Positions 1 to 7,316 of a stretch of 28,317 bases of DNA are shown here, in pieces. Position numbers and translations under genes: made by a program. The notes under the pieces were generated by a model. That model was not told the origin of the DNA, ran no database searches, and worked only from the letters and a program-made list of their open reading frames with translations. Source of the stretch: a virus; IMG/VR virus record IMGVR_UViG_3300037264_001305, positions 1-28,317 of that record. One strand, given 5' to 3'. Each line of letters begins with the position of its first letter. Position 1 is the stretch's first letter.

Positions 1-150
1 GGGACGGGTACGGGTTCGGGGACGGGTACGGGCTCGGGGACGGGGACGGGCTCGGGGACGGGTCCGGGTTCGGGGACGGGCTCGGGGACGGGTCCGGGTT
101 CGGGGACGGGTACGGGTCCGGGTTCGGGGACGGGTTCGGGGACGAGGACG
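1..150 (+). repeat. Hexamer tandem repeat (GGNNCG)x25, G-quadruplex-prone
   Basis: The first 150 bases are exactly 25 six-base units of the form GG[G/T/C][A/T/C]CG; only the last unit departs from it, as AGGACG. The array probably extends left of the window. The + strand therefore has a G-run of three to five bases every six bases, separated by two or three bases, which fits the canonical G-quadruplex pattern many times over. Unit changes are multiples of six bases and would preserve reading frame. Confidence 0.9.
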
Positions 151-155
151 GATGA
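1..155 (+). CDS. C-terminal end of a Gly-Asp repeat protein (5' truncated)
   Basis: The gene enters from the left edge, so its start and main domain are not visible. Read in the frame starting at base 3, the visible 50 codons are a low-complexity tail in which every second residue is Gly and the others are Asp, Tyr, Phe, Leu or Ser, ending in an acidic GFGDEDG and a TGA at 153-155. I prefer this frame for two reasons: it stops inside an ATGA overlap with the next gene, the junction type used throughout the window, and all its third codon positions are G or C. The other two forward frames are also open here. Frame 1 would give Gly-Thr/Ser/Pro repeats with synonymous Gly wobble variation but would run to 540 through the next gene. 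The function is unknown; a flexible or calcium-binding-like tail is only a guess. Confidence 0.45.
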   Translation, partial: DGYGFGDGYGLGDGDGLGDGSGFGDGLGDGSGFGDGYGSGFGDGFGDEDG

Positions 156-556
156 GCGCCTTCTCCGCCAGCTTCGGCCCCGGGACGGGCTTCCGCTCGC
201 TCCACCGCGAGGGGGACGAGCTTCTGCTCCGTTGCCACAACTGCGGCGGCCGAGAGAACCGCTGCGCCTGTCCCGAGGCGCCCCCTCGCCCCGAGCCGCC
301 GCCCGTGGACCGGTGCGGCCACCACAACCGCCCCATCCGCCCCGGCTTGGGGTGCATCCTCTGCTCGTCGCGCCCCCTCGTTTCTACGACCTGGTCCGGC
401 TACGTTTTCCATCGCGTGGCCCGGGTCGACGAGGGGGACGACTTGCTTTTCTACTGCGGGATTCGGGTCGTCCGCGGGCTCGGGATGGCCGACCACTTCA
501 CCCGCGAGGGGCGCCGAGCCAACTGCAAGAACTGTTGTAGGGAGGATCGCGCATGA
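152..556 (+). CDS. Cysteine-rich, probably zinc-binding small protein
   Basis: This 134-residue protein has 11 cysteines, most in pairs typical of zinc ribbons or knuckles: C28-x2-C31, C38-x-C40, C68-x2-C71 and C125-x2-C128, plus C55, C102 and C129. A Pro-rich linker (about 41-52) separates the first pairs from the rest. I do not recognise the family. A role in nucleic-acid binding or as a small regulator is an inference from the zinc-finger-like pattern. The ATG at 152 overlaps the upstream stop (ATGA), and its own TGA overlaps the next ATG at 553 in the same way. An alternative frame is open across 1-540, but the ordered Cys pairs argue that this frame is the coding one. Confidence 0.65.
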   Translation: MSAFSASFGPGTGFRSLHREGDELLLRCHNCGGRENRCACPEAPPRPEPPPVDRCGHHNRPIRPGLGCILCSSRPLVSTTWSGYVFHRVARVDEGDDLLFYCGIRVVRGLGMADHFTREGRRANCKNCCREDRA

Positions 557-1086
557 CTGCCCCAAAGCTCACGACCGTAGACCTGATCCGCATGGCGGAT
601 AAGATCGTCGACCAACTCCAAGACCAGGAGGAGGGGGAGGAGATGGAGGCGTCCCTGGCGATGGGCATCCTCGACTACTTCGCCGCCGTCCCGGGCAAGG
701 TCGAGGCCTTGTACCACGTCCTCCGGTCCATGGAGTCTCGCGGCGCCCGCATCAAGGCAGAGGAGGACCGGCTCGGCAAGGCCCGCCAACGCCTCGACCG
801 CGGGCGCAAGCGCCTAGATGCCCTGGCCCTGGACCTCGTGGAGGTACACCTGGGCCTCGTGGGAGGCGACAAGGTCAAGGGCGAGACGGTCACCGCGCGC
901 TACGCCGCGTCAGAGCGCGTCGTGGTCGACGTCCTAGACCTGTCCCTGCTTCCGCCCGACCTGATCCGTCTGGTCCAGAAGCGCGAGCCGGACCTCGTCG
1001 CCATCAAGGCCGACCTCCGCAAGGGGCGGGAGGGCCTCGCCATCCTGGCGCACCTCGAACAACATCATCACCTCGTCTGGAGCTAG
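553..1086 (+). CDS. Gp157-family phage protein
   Basis: The 177-residue product has the layout of the Siphovirus Gp157 family. An acidic N-terminal helical part (about 1-60) is followed by a long charged coiled-coil helix (about 60-100, rich in R, K, E, L and A). A short beta-rich C-terminal segment then contains a basic loop, VKGETVTARYAASERVVVD, a LLPPDLIR segment and a PDLVAIKADLRKGREG segment; the family usually reads V..ID...IP..Y......PDK.AIK..LK.G..V. Gp157 was first noted in Streptococcus phage Sfi21 and usually lies near single-strand annealing or replication genes; its biochemical role is not well defined. The start is supported by the ATGA overlap and a strong ribosome-binding site, GGAGG, at 541-545. 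No recombinase is visible in this window, so its usual partner, if present, lies to the left. Confidence 0.72.
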   Translation: MTAPKLTTVDLIRMADKIVDQLQDQEEGEEMEASLAMGILDYFAAVPGKVEALYHVLRSMESRGARIKAEEDRLGKARQRLDRGRKRLDALALDLVEVHLGLVGGDKVKGETVTARYAASERVVVDVLDLSLLPPDLIRLVQKREPDLVAIKADLRKGREGLAILAHLEQHHHLVWS

Positions 1087-1090
1087 ACCC

Positions 1091-1993
1091 ATGACCCAGC
1101 CCGCCATCCGCCCGCGCGCAACCGAGCCGACCCTGGACCAGGGATCTTTCGTCGCGAACGTCGGATCCCCTGCCGAGCTTGTAGAGCTTGTCTCCCTGAC
1201 CCTGGGCGAGGAGGGCGCCCACGCCCTGCACCGCCACATCCCGGCCCCCGAGTTGCTCGTCATCGCCGGGGGAAAGGCCGATTACCAACTCCGCGGGCAT
1301 GACGTCGACTTCCCGGTACGAAACATCGTCGGCGTCGTGGCTCCGCGCCACTTCATGGGCGCCTTCCGGGCCGGCGTGCTGGACTTCCTTCGCAAGCTCA
1401 CGGTCGTTGCCCCTGGGGAGTGGCGGATCGTCGCCGTCATGCACGAGACGGTCCACCGCTCGCGCTGGGACTCCTTCCCGACCGGCGTATCCCAGGAGCA
1501 GACAAAGTCCTCGCCGTCCGCGCACGGGGCCGTCCCGACCGAGGACTCGCCGCAGATGACCGAGCCCCGGCTGATTCGGGATCCGGTGCTGCGGTTCACC
1601 GTGGCCTTCGCTGAGGTTACCCAGCAGGCGCCGATTGACCCGCTCTACGAGACGCGCCAGCTTCGGATCGGCCACAGCTTCCGGTTCGCGGAGAGCGGGG
1701 GGCTGCTCAAGTTCATGCCGCGCAGCCTGCGCGCCTCCCGCGCTAAGGCCACCGAGGCGATCTGCTCCATGTACGGGCTCGACCCGGAGTCTGCGCTGCT
1801 TCAACCGCTCTCGGAGACGGACACGGCGCGCGTGGTCAGCCTGCGGAGCAAGGGACTGACCAACGAGGAGATCGCCGCCGTCGTGGGTGCTACCCTGCAA
1901 AGCGTCGAAGCCGTGCCGCTGGCTGGGAAGCCTCCAGCCGCGACTCGTCCGAAGCGTTCGCACAAGGGCAAGCCCCCGCCGGAGCCGTCTTGA
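1091..1993 (+). CDS. Unknown protein with C-terminal helix-turn-helix
   Basis: This 300-residue protein has a mixed alpha/beta N-terminal region (about 20-130) that I do not recognise and a polar linker (about 134-155). A second helical region (about 160-235) leads into a C-terminal segment, about 240-275, that looks like a sigma-4/LuxR-type helix-turn-helix: LSETDTARVVSLRSKGLTNE followed by EIAAVVGATLQSVEAV. A basic Pro/Lys tail follows. DNA binding is therefore plausible. Its place between the Gp157 gene and the packaging genes would suit a replication or late-regulation protein, or an unusual small terminase, but the sequence does not decide. It starts four bases after the previous stop, and its TGA is shared with a TTG start (TTGA) for the next gene. 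Confidence 0.6.
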   Translation: MTQPAIRPRATEPTLDQGSFVANVGSPAELVELVSLTLGEEGAHALHRHIPAPELLVIAGGKADYQLRGHDVDFPVRNIVGVVAPRHFMGAFRAGVLDFLRKLTVVAPGEWRIVAVMHETVHRSRWDSFPTGVSQEQTKSSPSAHGAVPTEDSPQMTEPRLIRDPVLRFTVAFAEVTQQAPIDPLYETRQLRIGHSFRFAESGGLLKFMPRSLRASRAKATEAICSMYGLDPESALLQPLSETDTARVVSLRSKGLTNEEIAAVVGATLQSVEAVPLAGKPPAATRPKRSHKGKPPPEPS

Positions 1994-2370
1994 CCGACCC
2001 GAACCCCCGGGAGGTGCTCATCGACCACGAGTCTGAGGAGGAGCTTCTCGGGCTGTACCACGACGTCCTACACCGCACGAGCGGCCCCGACCCGGGCGCC
2101 CTTGACCGGTTCATGGCGTGGGAAACCACGAAAGAGTTCTGGAGAGTCAAGCGCGTCGGCATCGACGCCAAGGAGGTTTTGCAAGCGGTCCAGCGGAGTA
2201 CCCGCCCCGAGCAGATCGCTGCGCTGGACCGCGAGCTAGCCCATCGGGGCATGACCCTGTCGCAAGCCGTGGCGAACGTCCGGGGCCTCGTGGCGCTGCG
2301 GAAGTGCCTTGCCACGCCGGCCGAGAGCGCAGCGGGGCCCCTGCGGGTCGTAACGGGAGGCAGGGGGTGA
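1990..2370 (+). CDS. Hypothetical protein upstream of terminase
   Basis: The predicted product is 126 residues, acidic at the N-terminus (HESEEELLGLYHDVLH) and helical after that, with a Gly-rich basic end. It starts at TTG in a TTGA overlap and ends in a GTGA overlap with the next gene. I recognise no domain. Its size and location just before the large terminase make it one of several possible small terminase subunits, but I see no clear helix-turn-helix, so this is only positional reasoning. Confidence 0.55.
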   Translation: MTDPNPREVLIDHESEEELLGLYHDVLHRTSGPDPGALDRFMAWETTKEFWRVKRVGIDAKEVLQAVQRSTRPEQIAALDRELAHRGMTLSQAVANVRGLVALRKCLATPAESAAGPLRVVTGGRG

Positions 2371-2639
2371 GCAAACGCCCCGCCTTCATTCCGCCCCAGG
2401 CCCCGGCTAACTCCGCTATCTCCCTGGCGCAGGAAGCAGCGGCCGACCCGAACCTCACGGCGGAGGGTGCGGCTATCGCCGTCCTGCGACTGGCGATCCA
2501 CCACTCGGCGGAGTCTGGGAAGCCCATCACAGACCCCGGCGGGCTCATCAAGGGCGTGGCGGACCTCGTCGCGGCGGCGGGGCCCGGAAAAGACGGGTTC
2601 CGGGAGGCGCTCGCGTCCGTGCTCGGCCAGAATGAATAG
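2367..2639 (+). CDS. Small helical hypothetical protein
   Basis: This is a 90-residue protein starting with GTG at 2367 in a GTGA overlap with the upstream stop. The same frame is open further upstream, but that part is Arg/Pro/Gly-rich, overlaps the previous gene and looks like a shadow. The N-terminus is Pro-rich (KRPAFIPPQAPAN) and is followed by three Ala-rich predicted helices. A PITDPGGLIKGVADLVAAAG segment (about residues 52-71) looks like a compact helical bundle. The function is unknown. A small-terminase or packaging-accessory role is possible from position only. Confidence 0.6.
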   Translation: MSKRPAFIPPQAPANSAISLAQEAAADPNLTAEGAAIAVLRLAIHHSAESGKPITDPGGLIKGVADLVAAAGPGKDGFREALASVLGQNE

Positions 2640-2841
2640 GGACCGCCGCATAGGGGTGGCCATCTCCACCCTGGCCCTGGAGCGGGCGCAGTACGCGGCG
2701 ACCTTCGCCGGGGTGAGCCTTGGCGCAGCCATCGACGCCCTGCTCCGCGCTCACGAGCGGGAGGACTTGGGGGTCGCCGTCGCCGGGATGCTCGACGAGG
2801 ACGCCCGGATCTCCGCCGCTATGGACTCGGACGCCCGGTGA
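2632..2841 (+). CDS. Ribbon-helix-helix-like small protein
   Basis: The 69-residue product begins at an ATG that overlaps the previous gene by eight bases and ends in a GTGA overlap with the terminase gene. The pattern fits an Arc/CopG ribbon-helix-helix fold. A short basic strand (RRIGVAIS) is followed by helix A (TLALERAQYAATFAG), a turn (VSL) and helix B (GAAIDALLRAHERE), with an acidic C-terminal tail. Such proteins bind DNA as dimers and often act as repressors. Here it could regulate the packaging operon or help recognise the packaging site; both are inference. Proteins this short can mimic the pattern by chance. Confidence 0.55.
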   Translation: MNRDRRIGVAISTLALERAQYAATFAGVSLGAAIDALLRAHEREDLGVAVAGMLDEDARISAAMDSDAR

Positions 2842-4427
2842 TTGACCGCCGCAAGTACCTGCGGCGGTTCGTGCGCTCGCTCAAGATCCACGCCAAGGGC
2901 GGGCGCCGCGTGGCCCTGCGGGACGTCATGCGCCCGGAGCAGGAGCAGGTACTTGACGCATGGATCGAGAGCCCCCGGAGCATCACGCTCAAGCCCCGGC
3001 AGATCGGCGTTTCGACCATTTTGCAAGCCTGCCTATTCGCCGATGGGTACTTCGCGACGGACGGCGGCGGCTCGTCGCTGACCATGACCCACGAGTCGGG
3101 CAGCACCGGGCGCATGAACCGGATGCTCCGAAACTACTGGAAAGGGCTGGACCCGGCGCTGCGCCTGGGGCGCCTCGACCCCGACAACGCCCACCAGATC
3201 GGTTTCCCCCACAACGAGTGGGAGTTTATCCAATACATGGCGGGAGGCCGCGGTCAGGGACGCAGCTACACCTTCCGACAGGTCGTTTTCGACGAAATGG
3301 CGTTCTACCCACAGGGCTCGGCGAGCGTAAAGTCCGCAGAGGACGCCGACGAGGACGCATACTCGTCGGTTATGTCCACGGTCGACGAGGAAAGCCCCTA
3401 CTTCAAGGTGGCTATTGCCTCGACGGGAGAGGGGCCGGGCGGGATCTTCCACCGCATGTGGCAGCAGACGAAGGATGACCCGGCATGGCGCCGGATCTTC
3501 TTCCCGTGGAAGGACTTCCCGATGTACGGGCGAGAGCCCCGCGCCGGCCTCGCCGAGACTCTCACGCCGGAGGAGCGCGAGCTTGTGGACGCCCACGGGC
3601 TGAACCTCCGACAGTTGGAGTGGAGGCGACACAAGCTCTACACCGACGGCTACAGCCTCCAGCGGTTTCGGCGCGAGTACCCGCTGACCGACGAGGAGCC
3701 GTTCCTTCTCCACTCCTCAACGTGGTTCGACGCCGAGCTACTCAACAAGATCAAGGCCCGGATCCCCGCCAGGTGGCGGGCGAACGCCTTCGTTGGCCCT
3801 CTCCGCGTGTACCACCAGCCGGAGCCAGGCCGGACGTACTTTGCGGGGGGCGACACCTCCGGCGGCACCGGCGGCGACACCGCGGTCCTGGTCATTCTCC
3901 GGGAGGACTACGAGGTCGCCTGTGTGTGGGCGTCGAACACGGAGAAGCCCGACGGGCAAGCCGACGCCTGGGCGGAGTTATGCGCCTGGTACAACGCGGC
4001 GCTCGCCTGTGTGGAAGAAAACAAGTACGGGCGCCAAGTCAGCGACCGGATGGAGGAGCAGGGGGCGGTCCTGTGGCGGGACGAGAAGGGAAAACGGTAC
4101 TGGACCCAACTCGGCAAGGCTGGCGAGAGCAAGCTCCGGCTCTATGGGTATGCGCGCCAGATGGTCGACGGGGCGCTCTGTTGCTCCGCGGCGCCCGACC
4201 ATGCGCCCCGAATCAACGACGAGGACATATGCCACGAGATGATGGTCATTCGGGAGAACGGGACGGGCAACATTGAGGCGCCCCCAGACCAGCATGACGA
4301 CTTCGCCGACGCCTATGCGCTGGCGTTATGGTCCGGAAGGTGGCACTCTGTCCACAGGTCGCGCCCCCCCGAGGACGTGGCGCGGGATAGCAGGCTGGAA
4401 GCAATGGTCGGGAGGCGTCGCCGGTGA
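2838..4427 (+). CDS. terL: Terminase large subunit
   Basis: This is the ATP-driven DNA-packaging motor and headful/end-cutting nuclease that docks on the portal vertex. The 529-residue length is normal for the family. The N-terminal ATPase shows a terminase-style Walker A, KPRQIGVST (residues 52-60), and a Walker B, VVFDE (149-153). A likely coupling motif follows at IASTGEG (193-199). The C-terminal RNase H-like nuclease shows its acidic residues at GGDTSGGTGGDT (first Asp D339), at CVEENKYG (E393/E394) and at HDDFADA (D487/D488, D491). The GTG start at 2838 lies in a GTGA overlap with the preceding stop. The portal gene follows by another GTGA overlap, implying coupled translation. The packaging strategy cannot be read with confidence from sequence alone. 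Confidence 0.95.
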   Translation: MIDRRKYLRRFVRSLKIHAKGGRRVALRDVMRPEQEQVLDAWIESPRSITLKPRQIGVSTILQACLFADGYFATDGGGSSLTMTHESGSTGRMNRMLRNYWKGLDPALRLGRLDPDNAHQIGFPHNEWEFIQYMAGGRGQGRSYTFRQVVFDEMAFYPQGSASVKSAEDADEDAYSSVMSTVDEESPYFKVAIASTGEGPGGIFHRMWQQTKDDPAWRRIFFPWKDFPMYGREPRAGLAETLTPEERELVDAHGLNLRQLEWRRHKLYTDGYSLQRFRREYPLTDEEPFLLHSSTWFDAELLNKIKARIPARWRANAFVGPLRVYHQPEPGRTYFAGGDTSGGTGGDTAVLVILREDYEVACVWASNTEKPDGQADAWAELCAWYNAALACVEENKYGRQVSDRMEEQGAVLWRDEKGKRYWTQLGKAGESKLRLYGYARQMVDGALCCSAAPDHAPRINDEDICHEMMVIRENGTGNIEAPPDQHDDFADAYALALWSGRWHSVHRSRPPEDVARDSRLEAMVGRRRR

Positions 4428-6310
4428 CTGAGCCCAAGATCGAGCACGAGCAATGGGTCCGCGGCCTAGTGTCCTGGGTGGAGGACCAACGTCGGGAGTG
4501 GCAGGCGCACGACGCGAGTTTTGATGACGACTTCTGGCGCACCGGCGAGGCCCGGCTGACCTGGACGACGACCACCAGCGGGGCAATCAGCGTTGCCGCG
4601 GCAGAGGGCGGCGGCAGCAGCGACATACACAAAACACAGGTAAACCTTGGTAGACCCTGGGTTACGTCGCTCATGGCATCGCTGTATTACGGCGGGATCT
4701 ACGTCACAGTTGAGGCCGACGAGTTGCCGCACCAGGGGGAGACGACCGATGCGCTTTCGCGCCGCACGAACGCGATCCGGGAGCTACTGAACCGATGGCT
4801 CGGCTCGTCGCCCATCGAAGCCGTGAGCGAGCGGCTCCTGACCATGTCGCTGCTGTACCGCGGCGGATGCGCCTACCGGCTGACCCTCTGTCCAACGGAC
4901 GAGCGGCGGAAGGGACAGTCTGCGGTCGACCTCGTCGAGGTGGAGGCGGTTCCCCCCTGGGAGTGCGTCTGGGACCGGCGGACACGAACCGACCGCGGGC
5001 GTCGGTACTTTGGCCACATTCGGCAGGAGCCAGAGGAGTACGTCAAGCGCATGGGGGACCTCCCCGAGGGCGCGCAGGGCTCCGGGCTCGTGGACTTCAT
5101 GGAGGGCGGCTACATGGCGGTTCGCCGGGTCGAGGAGGACCCGGTCTATCACTGGGTCCTCACCCTCGACGTGCCCGACGAAAGCCTCCGGGTCGGGAGC
5201 GCCACGGTCGCCGGGGTGCGGCGCCAGTACCTCGTGGACGGGGTCAACTCCGGGGCCACGCTGCGCCTGCTCTCCGAGGGCCCGATGCCCTACACCGAGC
5301 ACGACGGGGCCCCACTGTCGGACATGGTTCCGCTCATCGTGGAGCCCATCGCCCGGTGCCCGTGGGACAGCATCGCGCCCTATGCTTCGGTGTATGAGCT
5401 TAACGCCGAACTCAACCGCTCGCAGTCCATCGTGGCGGGCCAGGTGCGCCGAGATGCGGCCCGGATCCTCGCCGTTAAGGACGGGATGAGCGACGAGACG
5501 AAGGCGAAGATTGCGAACGCCCGCGACCTGGAAATGATCCCAATCCCGGGAAACCTTGGGCTCCCCCGCGACGCGGTCCACGTCCTCGACTTAGGCACGA
5601 CCAGCGAAACGCTCATTAAGTACGTGGGCATGGTCCGCGACGGACTCGACCGGTCGCAGATCATCGCCGACGTGGCCCGCGGCAAGGCTGGCCAGTACCT
5701 CAGCGCCGAGGAGGCGCGCGGGCTCATCGAATACACGCAGGCGACCATCGGACGGATCCGCAAGCGGTCAGATAAGGCCCTTTCGCACCTCTGCTCGCTG
5801 TACCTGCGGGTCCTCTCCGCCGCGATGGAGGAGACGGGAGAGGAGTCCATCGCAGTCACAATCGACGTGGACGGGAAGCGCGTTTCGCACAGCGTCCGCC
5901 CGGCGGACCTGCAACGCCGCTGGCGGATAGCCGTCATCGACACGGCCAGCAGCCCCGCGGAAGGGCAGCGGCGCATGGCCGACTTCCAGGCCGCGCTCCC
6001 GACCCTACGGGAACTCGTGGCGTCCCAGGACCCGCCCAACCCAGAAGGCGCGCCGTCGCCCACGCTTCAAGCGTTCGACCGGGCGAGCTACGAGTTCCTA
6101 AAACAACGCCTTCACATGCCCGAGAACTTCGACCTGTCGACGCTCCGCGCCACGGCTTCCGCTGCCCAGCCCGCCCCGCCGGTGACTCCTCCCTCCCCAA
6201 CGGCGCTGGCGGGGCCGGGCGGGCAGCTTCCCCCAGAGGAGAGCGAACGGCTCGCCGAGTCCCCCGCCGCCCAGGCAATCATGGGCGCGGCCGAACAGGG
6301 GGCCATGTGA
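4424..6310 (+). CDS. Portal protein
   Basis: The 628-residue protein immediately follows the large terminase by a GTGA overlap, the standard place for the portal. The portal is the dodecameric ring through which DNA enters and leaves the capsid. An N-terminal acidic helix (about 1-50) is followed by a wing-like alpha/beta region with PWECVWDRRTRTDRGR (about 178-193), which resembles the conserved region where portals describe a position or region. The stem/clip and long-helix region runs from YASVYELNAELNRSQSIVAG (about 324-343) to QIIADVARGKAGQYLSAEEA (about 411-430) and a helical barrel. The C-terminus (about 565-628) is Pro/Ala-rich and probably flexible. Gene order, size and the central helical pattern support the call. 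No catalytic residues are expected. Confidence 0.88.
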   Translation: MTEPKIEHEQWVRGLVSWVEDQRREWQAHDASFDDDFWRTGEARLTWTTTTSGAISVAAAEGGGSSDIHKTQVNLGRPWVTSLMASLYYGGIYVTVEADELPHQGETTDALSRRTNAIRELLNRWLGSSPIEAVSERLLTMSLLYRGGCAYRLTLCPTDERRKGQSAVDLVEVEAVPPWECVWDRRTRTDRGRRYFGHIRQEPEEYVKRMGDLPEGAQGSGLVDFMEGGYMAVRRVEEDPVYHWVLTLDVPDESLRVGSATVAGVRRQYLVDGVNSGATLRLLSEGPMPYTEHDGAPLSDMVPLIVEPIARCPWDSIAPYASVYELNAELNRSQSIVAGQVRRDAARILAVKDGMSDETKAKIANARDLEMIPIPGNLGLPRDAVHVLDLGTTSETLIKYVGMVRDGLDRSQIIADVARGKAGQYLSAEEARGLIEYTQATIGRIRKRSDKALSHLCSLYLRVLSAAMEETGEESIAVTIDVDGKRVSHSVRPADLQRRWRIAVIDTASSPAEGQRRMADFQAALPTLRELVASQDPPNPEGAPSPTLQAFDRASYEFLKQRLHMPENFDLSTLRATASAAQPAPPVTPPSPTALAGPGGQLPPEESERLAESPAAQAIMGAAEQGAM

Positions 6311-6822
6311 GGGCTATCCGCCGTCGGCGCTGCCTCGACTGCGGCGTCGCCTTCGAGGTGCTCTGCAACGACACGCGGGGCTCGTACCTTCGCATGGACG
6401 CCTCCGGCGAGGCATCGGACCCGGTTCCGACCTGCGCCTGCGGGAGTGCCAACCTCCTCGCGCTCGTCAGCGGCGCAAAAGCCATCTTCACCGGGGGCGA
6501 GGCGGGCCACGGGAAGATTTACCCCTACTTTGATCGGAGCCTCCGGATGGAGATCCGAAGCCACCAGCACCACAAGCAAGTCATGGATCGGCTCGGCCTC
6601 CAGCATGTCGAGGTCGCTGACCTTGAGCGCGCGGCGTCCCAAACGAAGTCGCACCGCGACGCGGTCGACGCCAAGTTTGCCGCGGACACTAAGGAGATTG
6701 AGGAGCATCCCAGCTATGCGGGTTACCGGGAGATGCGCGCCAAGGGCGCCTATACGGCTGACGTACCAACCGAGTTTCGGGCAAAGGCCCAAGAGTCACT
6801 CATGGCGAACGCGAGGGAATGA
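6307..6822 (+). CDS. FmdB-type zinc-ribbon protein of phage head region
   Basis: This 171-residue protein has an N-terminal zinc ribbon with ligands C9-x2-C12 and C43-x-C45, as in FmdB-like short zinc ribbons. A conserved-looking block at about residues 68-90, including KIYPYFDRSLRMEIRS, HHKQVMDRLGL, resembles phage proteins in which a zinc ribbon is followed by PYFDRxLGxxVRSRxHRxxxMxxxGL. The rest is a charged helical tail. Such genes recur next to portal and scaffold genes in short-tailed phages, but I know of no established function. The GTG start overlaps the portal stop (GTGA), and its own stop overlaps the next ATG (ATGA). Zinc binding is predicted from Cys spacing. A role in assembly or transcription control is not resolved. 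Confidence 0.7.
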   Translation: MRAIRRRRCLDCGVAFEVLCNDTRGSYLRMDASGEASDPVPTCACGSANLLALVSGAKAIFTGGEAGHGKIYPYFDRSLRMEIRSHQHHKQVMDRLGLQHVEVADLERAASQTKSHRDAVDAKFAADTKEIEEHPSYAGYREMRAKGAYTADVPTEFRAKAQESLMANARE

Positions 6823-7313
6823 TGCCGCACGATGAAGGGATGACCCAGGAGCAAGCAATCGGCGAAGCCGACGGCATGGCCGCCGAGACGGCGGCGAACC
6901 GCCAAGCGGAAACCGCGCAGGCCGCCCCGCCCGCCGACGAGCCCCTCACGGCGGAAACGCTGAACTCCTTTGGGGAGATGCTTCTACGCGCCATCGCCCA
7001 GGCAACCGGCGGCGAGATGGAGCCGACCCTCCAGCCCGTAGAGGGGGACCAGCAGCAGATTCCGCCCGACCTGTTCCAGGGCGCCGCTGCGTTCGCCTCG
7101 TTGGCCCGGAAGTTCTTTCCTGACCTGGCTTTCGACGCCGTCGACTTGTCGCGGACAAACCAGGGTGTCAAGGAGATGGGCGCAATAGTTTCGGAGATTG
7201 GCGGACGCAAGCCCCCGAAGGAGGCCGCTCCCAAGCCCGAGCAGGCCTCCGCCCCCAAAGAGCGCGCCATGAGCGACCTTGTGCCCCCGAAGAAGCCCCC
7301 CATGCAGGAGTGA
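6819..7313 (+). CDS. Hypothetical protein before scaffold
   Basis: This is a 164-residue, acidic, Ala/Pro/Gln-rich protein. The start at 6819 is chosen for its ATGA overlap with the upstream stop; Met2 or the ATG at 6840 are alternatives. A low-complexity N-terminal third precedes a helical core (about 45-125) containing LFQGAAAFASLARKFFPDLA (about 85-104). The C-terminus is basic and Pro-rich (PPKEAAPKPE, PPKKPPMQE). I recognise no family. Its position between portal and scaffold, and its flexible charged ends, fit a procapsid-assembly helper or minor head protein; that is inference. An AGGAG at 7306-7310, inside the end of this gene, serves the next gene. Confidence 0.6.
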   Translation: MMPHDEGMTQEQAIGEADGMAAETAANRQAETAQAAPPADEPLTAETLNSFGEMLLRAIAQATGGEMEPTLQPVEGDQQQIPPDLFQGAAAFASLARKFFPDLAFDAVDLSRTNQGVKEMGAIVSEIGGRKPPKEAAPKPEQASAPKERAMSDLVPPKKPPMQE

Positions 7314-7316
7314 CCC

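Noticed and set aside
232-540. Frame-1 open frame across the Cys-rich gene
   Set aside because: Arg/Pro-rich translation with no conserved pattern, while the overlapping frame shows ordered Cys pairs and ATGA junctions on both sides.
1004-1963. Minus-strand open frame (319 codons) opposite the helix-turn-helix gene
   Set aside because: Arg/Gly/His-rich translation, no motif, no ribosome-binding site, and all convincing neighbours are on the + strand.
2118-2366. Longer N-terminus for the 2367-2639 gene
   Set aside because: The added 83 residues are Arg/Pro/Gly-rich and overlap the preceding gene; the GTG in the GTGA overlap at 2367 is the better start.
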